From Synechococcales cyanobacterium M55_K2018_004 (GTDB taxonomy: Bacteria > Cyanobacteriota > Cyanobacteriia > Elainellales > Elainellaceae), in contig DVEB01000320.1 in the NCBI GenBank assembly GCA_015295905.1, positions 1 to 41,021 of the forward strand: DNA of 41,021 nt. Reading direction: 5' to 3'. Shown piece after piece: positions 1-8,440 of the stretch. The notes under the pieces were generated by a model. It searched no databases. It had not been told where the DNA came from and was given only the letters and a program-made list of their open reading frames with translations. Made by a program: the position numbers and the translations under genes. Numbering within the stretch: position 1 is the first letter of the stretch; the number at the start of each line of letters is the position of its first letter.

Positions 1-11
1 GGTGCCAAACT

Positions 12-143
12 TTATATCCCTTTTACTCGCCCCACATGAGTACCGCGATCGCGGTGTCTGAAGCGTTTTCCTGAAGGCTGAACCGCTTTGGGCAGTGGTT
101 GGTTACGAGGATACTTCTCAGCTAATGGTTTACGAGTTTTCAC
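12..143 (-). CDS. Small basic hypothetical protein (43 aa, GTG start)
   Basis: A 43-codon frame begins with GTG at 143 and ends with TAA at 12-14. The sequence CCTCCT at 151-156 is a perfect AGGAGG ribosome binding site on the minus strand, 7 nt before the GTG, and this is the main support. The protein starts MKTRKPLAEKYPRNQPLPK and ends GTHVGRVKGI. It is rich in Lys/Arg and Pro, with no membrane segment and no recognised domain. A HIP1 octamer lies inside it and encodes an RHRDRG stretch. The function is unknown. It could be a small nucleic-acid-binding protein or a chance frame; the strong spacing of the binding site favours a real gene. Confidence 0.45.
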   Translation of the reverse strand: MKTRKPLAEKYPRNQPLPKAVQPSGKRFRHRDRGTHVGRVKGI

Positions 144-468
144 AAAACCGCCTCCTCGATAAGTGTAGGGGCTACATTTTTATTTTCGCAGGGTTACTCT
201 GGCCGGAGAGAAGTCTATAAGAATCTTGCAATCGCTAGGTTGGGAACAATGCGATCGCCTCACTGCCAACCCCGCAGTAGCTTGATGCAAACTTCGGAAA
301 GAGGAAAGTTCAAAGAACAAATCCACCGACCGACAGCCAAGGCCGCATAACAAGCGGTTACAAGCAATGGTTGAGACGAGTCTGATCCCCAGGCAATTGC
401 CATTCGTATCGAGCATCACCACACGCCGCACATCGGTTCCAAGTCGGGCACCCAGCTTATTGAACGTT

Positions 469-748
469 ATACCGACTCCGTCGGTTATTGAGTCGGTTTG
501 TCGTGGTGTAAAACGTGCGCTGTGCGCACGTTTTACACCACGACAAACTGCTACTTTACAGACGAATTCTGTATTAGTTCTGGTTCAGAGGATTTTGGGG
601 CACTGCGCGGTGCGCGGTGCCCCAAATCACCAAGGGGTTCAGCTTGCCCCAAATTCACGTTAAAAGCAGATTGCTGCGGTGTACAACGGGCATTTAGCCC
701 CCGTTATACACCACAATAAACCGACTCAACGACCGATGGAGTCCCTAT
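469..748. repeat. 280-bp element with 31-bp terminal inverted repeats and three nested hairpins
   Basis: The ends 469-499 and 718-748 are inverted copies differing at 5 of 31 positions. Inside are three hairpins. The first is a perfect 25-bp stem (496-520/524-548) with a 3-nt loop. The second is a 10-bp stem (594-603/617-626) continuing through a GCGC/GCGC core. The third is a 13-bp stem (678-690/700-712) with one mismatch. The terminal motif itself folds (ACCGAC-TCC-GTCGGT). No convincing coding frame is present, and short frames across it look like artefacts. It resembles a non-autonomous, MITE-like element or a cluster of intergenic palindromes. The same end motif recurs at 40987. Confidence 0.7.
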
Positions 749-893
749 GGAAGGGCGTTTCACGGTGTTGCTTGTTGACAGCGGGAAAATCTTGGCGTAC
801 TGACTTCGCCAGCGTACCAAGATTTTTCACGCAATTTAGTCCTGGTCAATTGATCCAGATCAATTTAGTCCTGTTAGTCCTGATCGTTGATCT
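749..893. other. Spacer with a hairpin and a 19-bp tandem duplication
   Basis: The arms 786-795 and 817-826 (AAAATCTTGG/CCAAGATTTT) form a hairpin whose interior can also pair as GGCG/CGCC. At 874-892 and 894-912 the same 19 bases occur twice with 1 nt between them. The second copy contains the stop codon of the minus-strand DUF4914 gene, so the last codons of that gene are duplicated just beyond its stop. The rest of 144-468 and 749-873 shows nothing recognisable. A short minus-strand frame around 180-470 has no start signal or family resemblance. Confidence 0.5.
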
Positions 894-2795
894 TTAGTCC
901 TGATCGTTGATCACCGGGTAGGGGATCAATCGCTCATAGTCCTCCACCGTACCATTGGACAGACAGCAGTTAATAATTTCCTGCCCCAAGGGATCAAGAT
1001 CCGGTTCTAGGAACTGTTTGATCTGCTGGTCAAAAAAGTTCTTCAAAATGCGAGCGCCCTCATCAAAGGCTTCATCCCCTACCTCTGGTTGCAAATTGAC
1101 ACGGAAGAACCAGTTACCAATCGTCTGACCTTCCACCATCATGGAGCGCAGTGTGTAGCCTAACAGCGAACAGCGAGACACCACCACTTGCTCTCGCGAA
1201 AATCCCTCTCCTCCACGGCGAGCTAAGTATTCCCGCGCAATCCACTGTGGCATGAACCCCACCTGCCAAGCACCAATGTGTTGGTTTGGACAGAGCGTAT
1301 AGCGAACTTTTGGAGTCGTCAGAATTTGTTGCAAAATTAAATTCGCCTGAGTCACCCGCCGACCTGTAGCAAACGGCCAGTAAGACCCGACCCCTTCCGA
1401 ACTCATGCCCTCCTTTTCCACAATGCTGGGATTGGCATGGCCGCGCGGTGCCACTAGCCGCCACAACCAAGCTAGCGCTGGCGGTAGCAGATGTAACAAC
1501 CCCACAATGCCGTAACTCGGTCTCTCCCGCGTACACGGTGGGGTGCGGACGCCAAAGCTGCGGATATCAATGCTAACCGGGCCAGACACCACATTCGGAA
1601 TAATCTCCCTGGGGATCACCACGCGGGGATTGGGGCAAGGCTTTCCAGGTTCATCCTCGGTATGCTCCCAGATCAGGGCAGTGCTGTTGGGTTGTGCGTT
1701 GATGTTGAGGAACAGGAGTGGCTTAGAGGGGTGAATTGTGAGTTCTTCCAGGTAGGGATCGGTGCCGTAGTGGTCAATATGGTTCAGGCGAACAAACCAG
1801 GCATTTTCGGCATCCATTAATGCTAGTTTGTCCTGGTTTTTGGGGTGTCGCAAACTGGGATGGCAGAGCGCCATATCGTCTGTAACCGGGCGCAATGTGC
1901 AGGTCTTGGGGATGATCAGGCTGCGCTCATCCCCCGTCACCAAATTCTTGCCCAGCAAAATGCTGCCGTCGGGACGACGGTGGATGGGTTCGAGCATTTC
2001 GCTTTTGCCACCCCCGCTTGCCCCCTCATGCATAAAGGTGACCTTGGCATCGTAGGGGGTAACCACTTGGACAGTCGAGGCGTGGGCAGTCACCCAGTTC
2101 TCCTGTTCTCCCAAGGCTAACAGGACTCCGTAGATTCCCTTCTTGGCAGACGGGCCAGGATAGAGGTTATAGCTGAATAACTCGTGTAGTCCTGGGCGAC
2201 GATTGTGGACAACGACTTGCTTGCCACCAAACACAGTATGTCGAAATGGTGGTGCGACGTAGAGGACCGCTCCTAACGAAAAGTCCGCTCCAATTTCCTC
2301 TGGGTTTTGAATGCCTTGTAGGAGGGCTAACCCTAAAGCAAAAAATCCTGCGTTGGCCGGTGCGACGACAACGACATCGGGGCCTTTTCCCCGCGCCCCA
2401 GCCACAAAGGTGAAGACTGCTAGTTCCTGAGTTTTTAACCATTCAAAGGTCTGTTGTCTGAGGCTGTCAAACTCAAACCCAAAACGAGACTGAAACGTCG
2501 GTTTATTGGTTGGTAAATTGTCTCCAATCACCATGCAGTCAGGATCGCGTCGCCGCATATAGGGTTCGTGGTAGTTGGCACTGATGCCATTGCGAACTCT
2601 ACAGACTGACGCTTCAACCACCCTGCCGCGATCGGGCAGTTCGTAAGCAACATCGTGAAAACCATTTTTGGCATCCCGGACGGCAAGTTCAACAAGCTGG
2701 TCTACGTTTGAGGCGATCGCAACGTGAGGCGCAGATTGCAAAATATCTTCCAGTTCCGAGGGTAGCTCAACATTCAGTAACGGATTAGCTCCCAT
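894..2795 (-). CDS. DUF4914-family protein with PEPCK-like P-loop
   Basis: This 633-aa protein resembles the DUF4914 family of conserved bacterial proteins without assigned reactions. The clearest motif is the glycine-rich loop GASGGGKS at residues 258-265. It is followed by EMLEPIHRR and resembles the kinase-1a P-loop of ATP-dependent phosphoenolpyruvate carboxykinase (GLSGTGKT type). ATP/GTP-dependent phosphotransfer or decarboxylation chemistry is therefore plausible, but that is inference. There is no signal peptide or membrane segment, so the protein should be cytosolic. AAGGAGGGAGC directly precedes the ATG at 2795, which fixes the start. The gene is transcribed away from nifJ across a 604-bp spacer. 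The length looks complete. Confidence 0.75.
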   Translation of the reverse strand: MGANPLLNVELPSELEDILQSAPHVAIASNVDQLVELAVRDAKNGFHDVAYELPDRGRVVEASVCRVRNGISANYHEPYMRRRDPDCMVIGDNLPTNKPTFQSRFGFEFDSLRQQTFEWLKTQELAVFTFVAGARGKGPDVVVVAPANAGFFALGLALLQGIQNPEEIGADFSLGAVLYVAPPFRHTVFGGKQVVVHNRRPGLHELFSYNLYPGPSAKKGIYGVLLALGEQENWVTAHASTVQVVTPYDAKVTFMHEGASGGGKSEMLEPIHRRPDGSILLGKNLVTGDERSLIIPKTCTLRPVTDDMALCHPSLRHPKNQDKLALMDAENAWFVRLNHIDHYGTDPYLEELTIHPSKPLLFLNINAQPNSTALIWEHTEDEPGKPCPNPRVVIPREIIPNVVSGPVSIDIRSFGVRTPPCTRERPSYGIVGLLHLLPPALAWLWRLVAPRGHANPSIVEKEGMSSEGVGSYWPFATGRRVTQANLILQQILTTPKVRYTLCPNQHIGAWQVGFMPQWIAREYLARRGGEGFSREQVVVSRCSLLGYTLRSMMVEGQTIGNWFFRVNLQPEVGDEAFDEGARILKNFFDQQIKQFLEPDLDPLGQEIINCCLSNGTVEDYERLIPYPVINDQD

Positions 2796-3399
2796 GCTCC
2801 CTCCTTAAAGGCGGGCTTGATTAATTGATCATTGGCTTCTTGATTATTTCTCTATTTCAAGCGCCACCACAATTGACTTAACTCAATATTAAGGTTTGGG
2901 ATTTTCTGACTCTAGCCTGCGCCTTCACCTGTGGTGGCAACGCCGTGTAAGTGTTGCAGCAGTCAGGAGTTGTGAACGATTGCACCGCAATCTTTTCGCC
3001 GGTTGGCACAGCCATGTTTGTATCTCGGCTTGAAAAGGAGGGCAAAACTTCTCTTAATCTTCTCTTCAGGTCATGTGAATGAATCGTTGCACAAACGTTA
3101 AGTGAACCTGTAAAAAGATAGTCACAAAACTTCGCAGGATACGATGGAATCAGGAGCCGATGTCGGTTTCCAGAAATGTATCAAAAATCTTAAGGTCTGC
3201 TTCCGTAAACTGCATCACGAATTCACAATTCCCATTGTCATTTAATTCAAACGGGACGTTACTGGAATCAATCACAATTCACCGACAAATGCCTGCAAAT
3301 CCTTATTTCAGGCTTTTGGTTCGATTTGGTTTATCGGCTTTCGTTTGGTTTTCGCCTACTACACGATTAGCAGCGCCCAGTCAACATTGAGGGCTATGT
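2796..3399. other. Divergent intergenic region between the DUF4914 gene and nifJ
   Basis: This 604-bp spacer must hold the promoters of both flanking genes. It is AT-rich compared with the genes. A possible plus-strand promoter is TTGCAC near 3085 with a TAAAAA box 18 nt later, but this is weak. A 76-codon plus-strand frame at 3160-3390 has no ribosome binding site and an unconvincing composition, so it is not called. No strong hairpin or riboswitch-like structure was recognised. Confidence 0.3.
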
Positions 3400-6300
3400 A
3401 TGCAACAACAAACCTTTGCAACAATTGATGGAAATGAGGCAGTCGCGCGTGTTGCCTATCGCTTGAGTGAAGTCGTCGCCATTTATCCCATTACGCCATC
3501 CTCGCCGATGGCAGAATCGGCAGATGCGTGGATGGCGGCGGGCCAGCCCAACCTATGGGGGACGGTGCCCACCGTCGTCGAAATGCAGAGCGAGGGGGGG
3601 GTTGCCGGAGCAGTTCATGGTGCATTGCAGGCGGGTTCGCTCGTCACAACCTTTACGGCTTCGCAGGGGTTGTTGTTAATGATCCCCAATCTCTATAAAA
3701 TCGCGGGAGAACTCACTCCCTTTGCCGTTCATGTGGCAGCGCGATCGCTCGCTGCCCAAGGACTCTCCATCTTTGGCGACCACAGCGACGTGATGGCCGC
3801 CCGGCAGACCGGGTGCGCCCTGCTCGCCTCTAACTCTGTCCAGGAAGCGCAGGACATGGCCGCGATCGCCACTCGCGCCACCCTAGAATCGCGCATCCCT
3901 TTCATGCACTTCTTTGATGGCTTCCGTACCTCCCACGAAGTGCAAAAGATCACCCTGCTTGAAGACGACCAACTGCGTGCCTTTATCCCCGAATCGCTGG
4001 TCCTGGCCCACCGCGCTCGCGCCATGACCCCCGACCATCCGTTTATTCGTGGGACTGCCCAAAACCCAGATGTTTACTTCCAGGCCCGGGAAACGGTGAA
4101 CCCCTTCTATGCTGCCTGCCCCGATATCGTGCAGAAGGCTATGGATGAGTACGCCCAGTTGACCGGACGACAATACCGCCTCTACGAATACCACGGCGCT
4201 CCAGACGCAGAGCGGGTGATTGTGTTAATGGGATCGGGGTGTGAAGCGGTGCATGAAACCGTGGACTTTTTGAATACCCAGGGCGAAAGAGTGGGGGTTC
4301 TGAAGGTGCGCTTGTATCGGCCGTTTGATGGGCGTCGGTTTGTGGAGGCTCTGCCCAAGTCGGTGAAAGCGATCGCCATTCTCGACCGCACCAAGGAGCC
4401 GGGCAGCGCTGGGGAACCCCTCTATATCGACGTGGTCAACGCCCTAGCAGAAGCTCGGTTGATCGCGACGATCCCAACGGTGGTGGGTGGTCGATATGGT
4501 CTGTCATCGAAGGAATTCACTCCGGCGATGATCAAAGGGGTGTTTGATAATTTATCCAGTCGTGAACCGAAAAACCACTTCACCGTGGGCATCCACGATG
4601 ACGTCAGTCACACCTCGCTGGAATACGATCCCAACTTCTCCACCGAGCCTGACTCCGTTGTGCGGGCACTGTTCTATGGCCTCGGAGCTGACGGGACAGT
4701 GGGAGCCAATAAAAATTCAATCAAGATTATCGGGGAAGAAACAGATAACTTTGCCCAGGGATATTTCGTCTATGACTCGAAGAAATCGGGTTCCGTCACA
4801 GTATCTCACCTGCGGTTTGGCCCCAACCCGATCCACTCCACCTATTTGATCAACAGTGCCAATTTTGTGGCCTGCCACCAGTGGGAGTTTGTCGAGAAAT
4901 TTGATTTGCTGAAGGAGGCTAAACCAGGAGCCGTCTTCCTGCTCAACAGTCCCTACAGTCCGGAGGAAACCTGGACACGCTTACCGGCCCATTTGCAGCG
5001 TGAAATCATTCGCAAGCAAATGAAGGTCTACACAATCAACGCCTTCCAGGTTGCGCGGGAGGCTGGCATGGCCGGACGAATCAATACCGTGATGCAGGTG
5101 TGCTTCTTTGCGGTGGCTGGTGTGTTGCCCCGAGACGAGGCGATCGCCCAGATCAAAAAATCTATCCGCAAGACCTACGGCAAGAAGGGCGAAGAAGTAG
5201 TCGCCATGAACATCAAAGCCGTCGATCAAACCCTAGAGCATCTTTACGAAGTGGACTACACCCACTATCCACCCCCCGCTGCCGACGCAGATGGGATCAA
5301 ATCCCCCATTCCCGACACAGCTCCTGCTTTTGTGAGAGATGTGCTGGGCATGATGATTGCCCGGAAGGGCGATGAACTGCCAGTCAGCGCCTTGCCCTGC
5401 GACGGCACCTTCCCTAGCGGCACGTCTAAGTGGGAAAAACGCAACATTGCCCAGGAAATTCCCGTCTGGGATCCGGATGTCTGCGTCCAGTGTGGCAAGT
5501 GTGTGATGGTATGCCCGCACGCGGTGATTCGCAGCAAGGTGTATGAACCGGGTGAACTGGCCAATGCACCTGCAACGTTCAAGAGTGCGAATGCTAAAGA
5601 TCATGACTGGACGAACCTGAAATTTACCATCCAGGTGGCAGCGGAAGACTGCACGGGGTGTGGCGTTTGTGTGGATGTTTGTCCTGCCAAGAACAAGGTC
5701 GAACCCCGTAAAAAAGCGATCAACATGGCCCCGCAGTTGCCTTTACGGGAACAGGAACGGGAAAACTGGGATTTCTTCTTGGACATTCCTAACCCCGATC
5801 GCGCAAAACTCAACCTGCACAAAATTGCTCATCAGCAAATGCAGGAACCGTTGTTTGAGTTCTCTGGAGCCTGCGGTGGTTGTGGCGAAACCCCGTACAT
5901 TAAGCTGGCCACTCAGTTATTTGGCGATCGCATGATGGTGGCCAACGCCACAGGCTGTTCCTCCATCTATGGCGGCAACCTGCCCACCACCCCGTGGACT
6001 TACAACGCAGAGGGACGCGGCCCTGCTTGGGCAAACTCCCTGTTTGAAGATAATGCTGAATTTGGCTTAGGCTTCCGGGTGGCGATCGACAAACACACAG
6101 AACAGGCCAGCGAACTCCTGCGCGAACTCTCCTGCAGCACTGATGGCACCGCCCCCATTCCTGTGGCCTTGGCAGAGGCCATCCTCAGCGCCGAACAAAC
6201 AGACGAGGCTGACATTGTCGAGCAACGGGAGCGAGTCGCCCAGCTCAAGCAGATTTTGGATGCAGCAATAGACACTACCGCTGACCCTACGCTCAAGTCT

Positions 6301-7134
6301 AAACTTCAAAATCTTAAGTCCCTTGCCGACTACCTCGTCAAAAAGAGTGTCTGGATCATCGGTGGCGATGGTTGGGCCTACGACATCGGCTATGGCGGCC
6401 TCGATCACGTCATTGCCAGTGGTCGCAACGTCAACATTCTGGTGCTTGATACCGAGGTCTACTCCAACACGGGCGGGCAGATGTCGAAGTCTACACCGAA
6501 GGGCGCAGTGGCGAAATTTGCCGCTGGGGGCAAACCCGCATCTAAGAAGGATCTCGGCCTAATCGCGATGACCTATGGCAACGTCTATGTCGCCAGTGTT
6601 GCTATGGGAGCACGCGATGAGCACACCCTCAAAGCCTTCCTAGAAGCCGAGTCCTACGACGGTCCTTCGATCATCATTGCCTACTCGCACTGCATCGCCC
6701 ACGGCATCGACATGGCAAAGGGGATGCAGCAGCAAAAGATGGCGGTTGAGTCGGGGCGCTGGTTACTCTACCGCTATGACCCCCGACGGACAGCACGGGG
6801 CGAAAATCCGTTATTGCTGGATTCCCGATCGCCCAAACTCCCCGTCGAAGTGTCGATGTATTCCGAAAACCGCTTTAAGATGTTGACCCGCAGCAAGCCA
6901 GAGGATGCGAAAAAGCTCCTGCAGCAGGCACAACAAGAAGTCAACAGCCGCTGGCAAATGTATCAATACCTAGCGGCACGGCATCTCAACGGCAGCGATG
7001 CCGCAAAGGATGGGGCGGTGAAACTGATCAGTGAAACCGGCAATGGCCATACTAATGGTCATAGCAACGGTCATAGCAATGGTCATGCTGGCGGTGACTG
7101 GAAGCAGAGTGTGCCCGAGAAAACACCACACTAA
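3400..7134 (+). CDS. nifJ: Pyruvate:ferredoxin (flavodoxin) oxidoreductase
   Basis: This 1244-aa enzyme would oxidise pyruvate with CoA to acetyl-CoA and CO2, reducing ferredoxin or flavodoxin. It has the full PFOR architecture: an N-terminal pyruvate domain (YPITPSSPMAES near residue 30), a transketolase-like domain II and a 2x4Fe-4S ferredoxin domain. The ferredoxin domain has CxxCxxCxxxC at 695-705 and 751-761. CGGCGETPY follows for the proximal cluster, and then a thiamine-diphosphate domain with GGDGWAYDIG (988-997) and DTEVYSNTGGQ from 1017. The size is above the ~1200 aa I expect for cyanobacterial NifJ because the C-terminus has a low-complexity NGHTNGHSNGHSNGHAGG tail encoded by 12-nt repeats at 7040-7100. 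A strong hairpin follows the stop. It probably acts in fermentation or dark/low-oxygen metabolism. Confidence 0.97.
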   Translation: MQQQTFATIDGNEAVARVAYRLSEVVAIYPITPSSPMAESADAWMAAGQPNLWGTVPTVVEMQSEGGVAGAVHGALQAGSLVTTFTASQGLLLMIPNLYKIAGELTPFAVHVAARSLAAQGLSIFGDHSDVMAARQTGCALLASNSVQEAQDMAAIATRATLESRIPFMHFFDGFRTSHEVQKITLLEDDQLRAFIPESLVLAHRARAMTPDHPFIRGTAQNPDVYFQARETVNPFYAACPDIVQKAMDEYAQLTGRQYRLYEYHGAPDAERVIVLMGSGCEAVHETVDFLNTQGERVGVLKVRLYRPFDGRRFVEALPKSVKAIAILDRTKEPGSAGEPLYIDVVNALAEARLIATIPTVVGGRYGLSSKEFTPAMIKGVFDNLSSREPKNHFTVGIHDDVSHTSLEYDPNFSTEPDSVVRALFYGLGADGTVGANKNSIKIIGEETDNFAQGYFVYDSKKSGSVTVSHLRFGPNPIHSTYLINSANFVACHQWEFVEKFDLLKEAKPGAVFLLNSPYSPEETWTRLPAHLQREIIRKQMKVYTINAFQVAREAGMAGRINTVMQVCFFAVAGVLPRDEAIAQIKKSIRKTYGKKGEEVVAMNIKAVDQTLEHLYEVDYTHYPPPAADADGIKSPIPDTAPAFVRDVLGMMIARKGDELPVSALPCDGTFPSGTSKWEKRNIAQEIPVWDPDVCVQCGKCVMVCPHAVIRSKVYEPGELANAPATFKSANAKDHDWTNLKFTIQVAAEDCTGCGVCVDVCPAKNKVEPRKKAINMAPQLPLREQERENWDFFLDIPNPDRAKLNLHKIAHQQMQEPLFEFSGACGGCGETPYIKLATQLFGDRMMVANATGCSSIYGGNLPTTPWTYNAEGRGPAWANSLFEDNAEFGLGFRVAIDKHTEQASELLRELSCSTDGTAPIPVALAEAILSAEQTDEADIVEQRERVAQLKQILDAAIDTTADPTLKSKLQNLKSLADYLVKKSVWIIGGDGWAYDIGYGGLDHVIASGRNVNILVLDTEVYSNTGGQMSKSTPKGAVAKFAAGGKPASKKDLGLIAMTYGNVYVASVAMGARDEHTLKAFLEAESYDGPSIIIAYSHCIAHGIDMAKGMQQQKMAVESGRWLLYRYDPRRTARGENPLLLDSRSPKLPVEVSMYSENRFKMLTRSKPEDAKKLLQQAQQEVNSRWQMYQYLAARHLNGSDAAKDGAVKLISETGNGHTNGHSNGHSNGHAGGDWKQSVPEKTPH

Positions 7135-7147
7135 TGAGTGATTGACT

Positions 7148-7175
7148 ACAGAGATGTCAACAATGACATCTCTGT
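7148..7175 (+). terminator. Hairpin after nifJ
   Basis: The arms ACAGAGATGTCA (7148-7159) and TGACATCTCTGT (7164-7175) pair perfectly over 12 bp around a 4-nt ACAA loop. ATCGATTTT follows, so the T-tract is short. It starts 13 nt after the nifJ stop and 35 nt before the next start. It is a likely terminator or mRNA 3'-end stabiliser. Confidence 0.65.
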
Positions 7176-7210
7176 ATCGATTTTGAAGATCGTGTGTGGA
7201 GGATTGTGTG

Positions 7211-8227
7211 ATGAAATACAAGCACGTTGTGATTACCCGCCCTGGTGGCCCTGAGGTGTTGCAAATGGTGGAGGATGAACTGCCCGACCCCAAACCGGGC
7301 GAGGTGCAGGTCAAAGTCCTGGCGACAGGGGTAGCCTTTACAGATGTCATGATGCGCGAGGGGGTCTATCCCGGAGTGCCCAAACTGCCCTACTCACCGG
7401 GGTATGACATCGTTGGGGTAGTGGAAAAATTAGGGGCAGGCGTTACTCAGGTACAGGTGGGGCAGCAGGTAGCCGCACTCACCATCGTTGGGGGGTATAG
7501 CGAATACGTGTGCCTGCCAGCAAGTGAGGTAGTCCCCGTTCCAGCAGGACTCGACCCTGTGGAAGCAGTCAGCTTAGTGCTGCACTACGTCACGGCCTAC
7601 CAAATGCTGCACCGCATTGCCAAGGTCAAGCCTGGCGAGAAGGTGTTGATCCACGGTGCAGCCGGTGGCGTCGGCACTGCCCTTCTGGAACTGGGCGATC
7701 TCGCAGGATTGCAGATGTACGGCACAGCGTCTCAAGCGAAACATGGGATAGTAACACGACTAGGGGGAACGCCGATTGACTACAAGACTGAGAATGTGCG
7801 CGATCGCCTCTTGCAACTCACCGGAGATGGGGTGGACGTTGTCTTTGATGCGCTGGGCGGACGCAGCTTACTCGATTCTTACCGACTGTTGCGCCATGGA
7901 GGACGGTTGGTGAGCTACGGCTTTTTATCGGCCTTTCGGGGCCGTCACCCCAGTCAGATGGCGATCGCCAGTAGCTTCCTCTACTTAGGGCTATTGAAAT
8001 TAATTCCCGATGGCAAGCAGGTCAGTTTCTACGCTATTGCAAGCTGCAAGCAACAGCACCCTGACTGGTTTAGAGCAGACCTGACCACGCTCTTCCAACT
8101 GTTGGCCGAGGGCAAGATTCGACCGATTGTCGCCGGTCGTCTGCCACTTGCCCACGCCAAGTTCGCCCATCAACTCCTAGATCAGTCCGTTACGCAGGGC
8201 AACTTGGTGCTGATCTGTCATGCCTAA
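7211..8227 (+). CDS. MDR-family NADPH:quinone oxidoreductase-like protein
   Basis: This 338-aa medium-chain dehydrogenase/reductase would reduce quinones or enones with NADPH. It has an N-terminal GroES-like fold with the family pattern GVAFTDVMMREGVYPG and a Rossmann motif GAAGGVGTA at residues 149-157. The C-terminal YGFLSAFRG/PDGKQVSFYAI segment is typical of zinc-free quinone-reductase relatives. The usual zinc-ligand cysteines are absent, so it is probably metal-independent. The frame is open to a GTG at 7196, but GGAGG at 7198-7202 lies 8 nt before the ATG at 7211, so that ATG is preferred. It sits between nifJ and a flavoprotein gene. The substrate cannot be told from sequence. Confidence 0.85.
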   Translation: MKYKHVVITRPGGPEVLQMVEDELPDPKPGEVQVKVLATGVAFTDVMMREGVYPGVPKLPYSPGYDIVGVVEKLGAGVTQVQVGQQVAALTIVGGYSEYVCLPASEVVPVPAGLDPVEAVSLVLHYVTAYQMLHRIAKVKPGEKVLIHGAAGGVGTALLELGDLAGLQMYGTASQAKHGIVTRLGGTPIDYKTENVRDRLLQLTGDGVDVVFDALGGRSLLDSYRLLRHGGRLVSYGFLSAFRGRHPSQMAIASSFLYLGLLKLIPDGKQVSFYAIASCKQQHPDWFRADLTTLFQLLAEGKIRPIVAGRLPLAHAKFAHQLLDQSVTQGNLVLICHA

Positions 8228-8265
8228 CGCCATCGGTTCACTCGGGGCTGGCGCAGTTAATACAG

Positions 8266-8292
8266 TTGCTCGCGGGTGCAGCCCGCGAGCAA
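8266..8292. terminator. GC-rich hairpin after the MDR gene
   Basis: TTGCTCGCGGG (8266-8276) pairs perfectly with CCCGCGAGCAA (8282-8292) around a 5-nt loop. There is no T-tract, so it may be a terminator aided by structure or a dispersed palindrome. It lies 39 nt after the stop codon at 8227. Confidence 0.5.
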
Positions 8293-8305
8293 TGATTCAA
8301 AACCT

Positions 8306-8407
8306 GATATCGATTCTCTGAGCAACCTCCAAATGAAATCGCTGATAGCCCTGCAGACTTCTCCCTGACACCCCCAAATCGCAACTCCGAAATCGAGAAT
8401 CGATATC
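8306..8407. repeat. 13-bp perfect inverted repeat enclosing 76 nt in the 5' leader of the DHOD-like gene
   Basis: GATATCGATTCTC (8306-8318) and GAGAATCGATATC (8395-8407) are exact inverted copies. The right arm ends 33 nt before the ATG at 8441. In RNA this would close a ~100-nt domain; in DNA it could be the ends of a short inserted element or paired operators. No known riboswitch class was recognised in the 76-nt interior. Confidence 0.6.
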
Positions 8408-8440
8408 CCCCCTGTTCATATTTATTCAAGGAGATAATAC

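Noticed and set aside
180-431. 83-codon minus-strand frame possibly interrupted by the 280-bp element
   Set aside because: No start signal or family resemblance, and no continuation of the frame beyond the element was found.
3160-3390. 76-codon plus-strand frame upstream of nifJ
   Set aside because: It has no ribosome binding site, odd composition and no recognisable domain, and lies in a likely promoter region.
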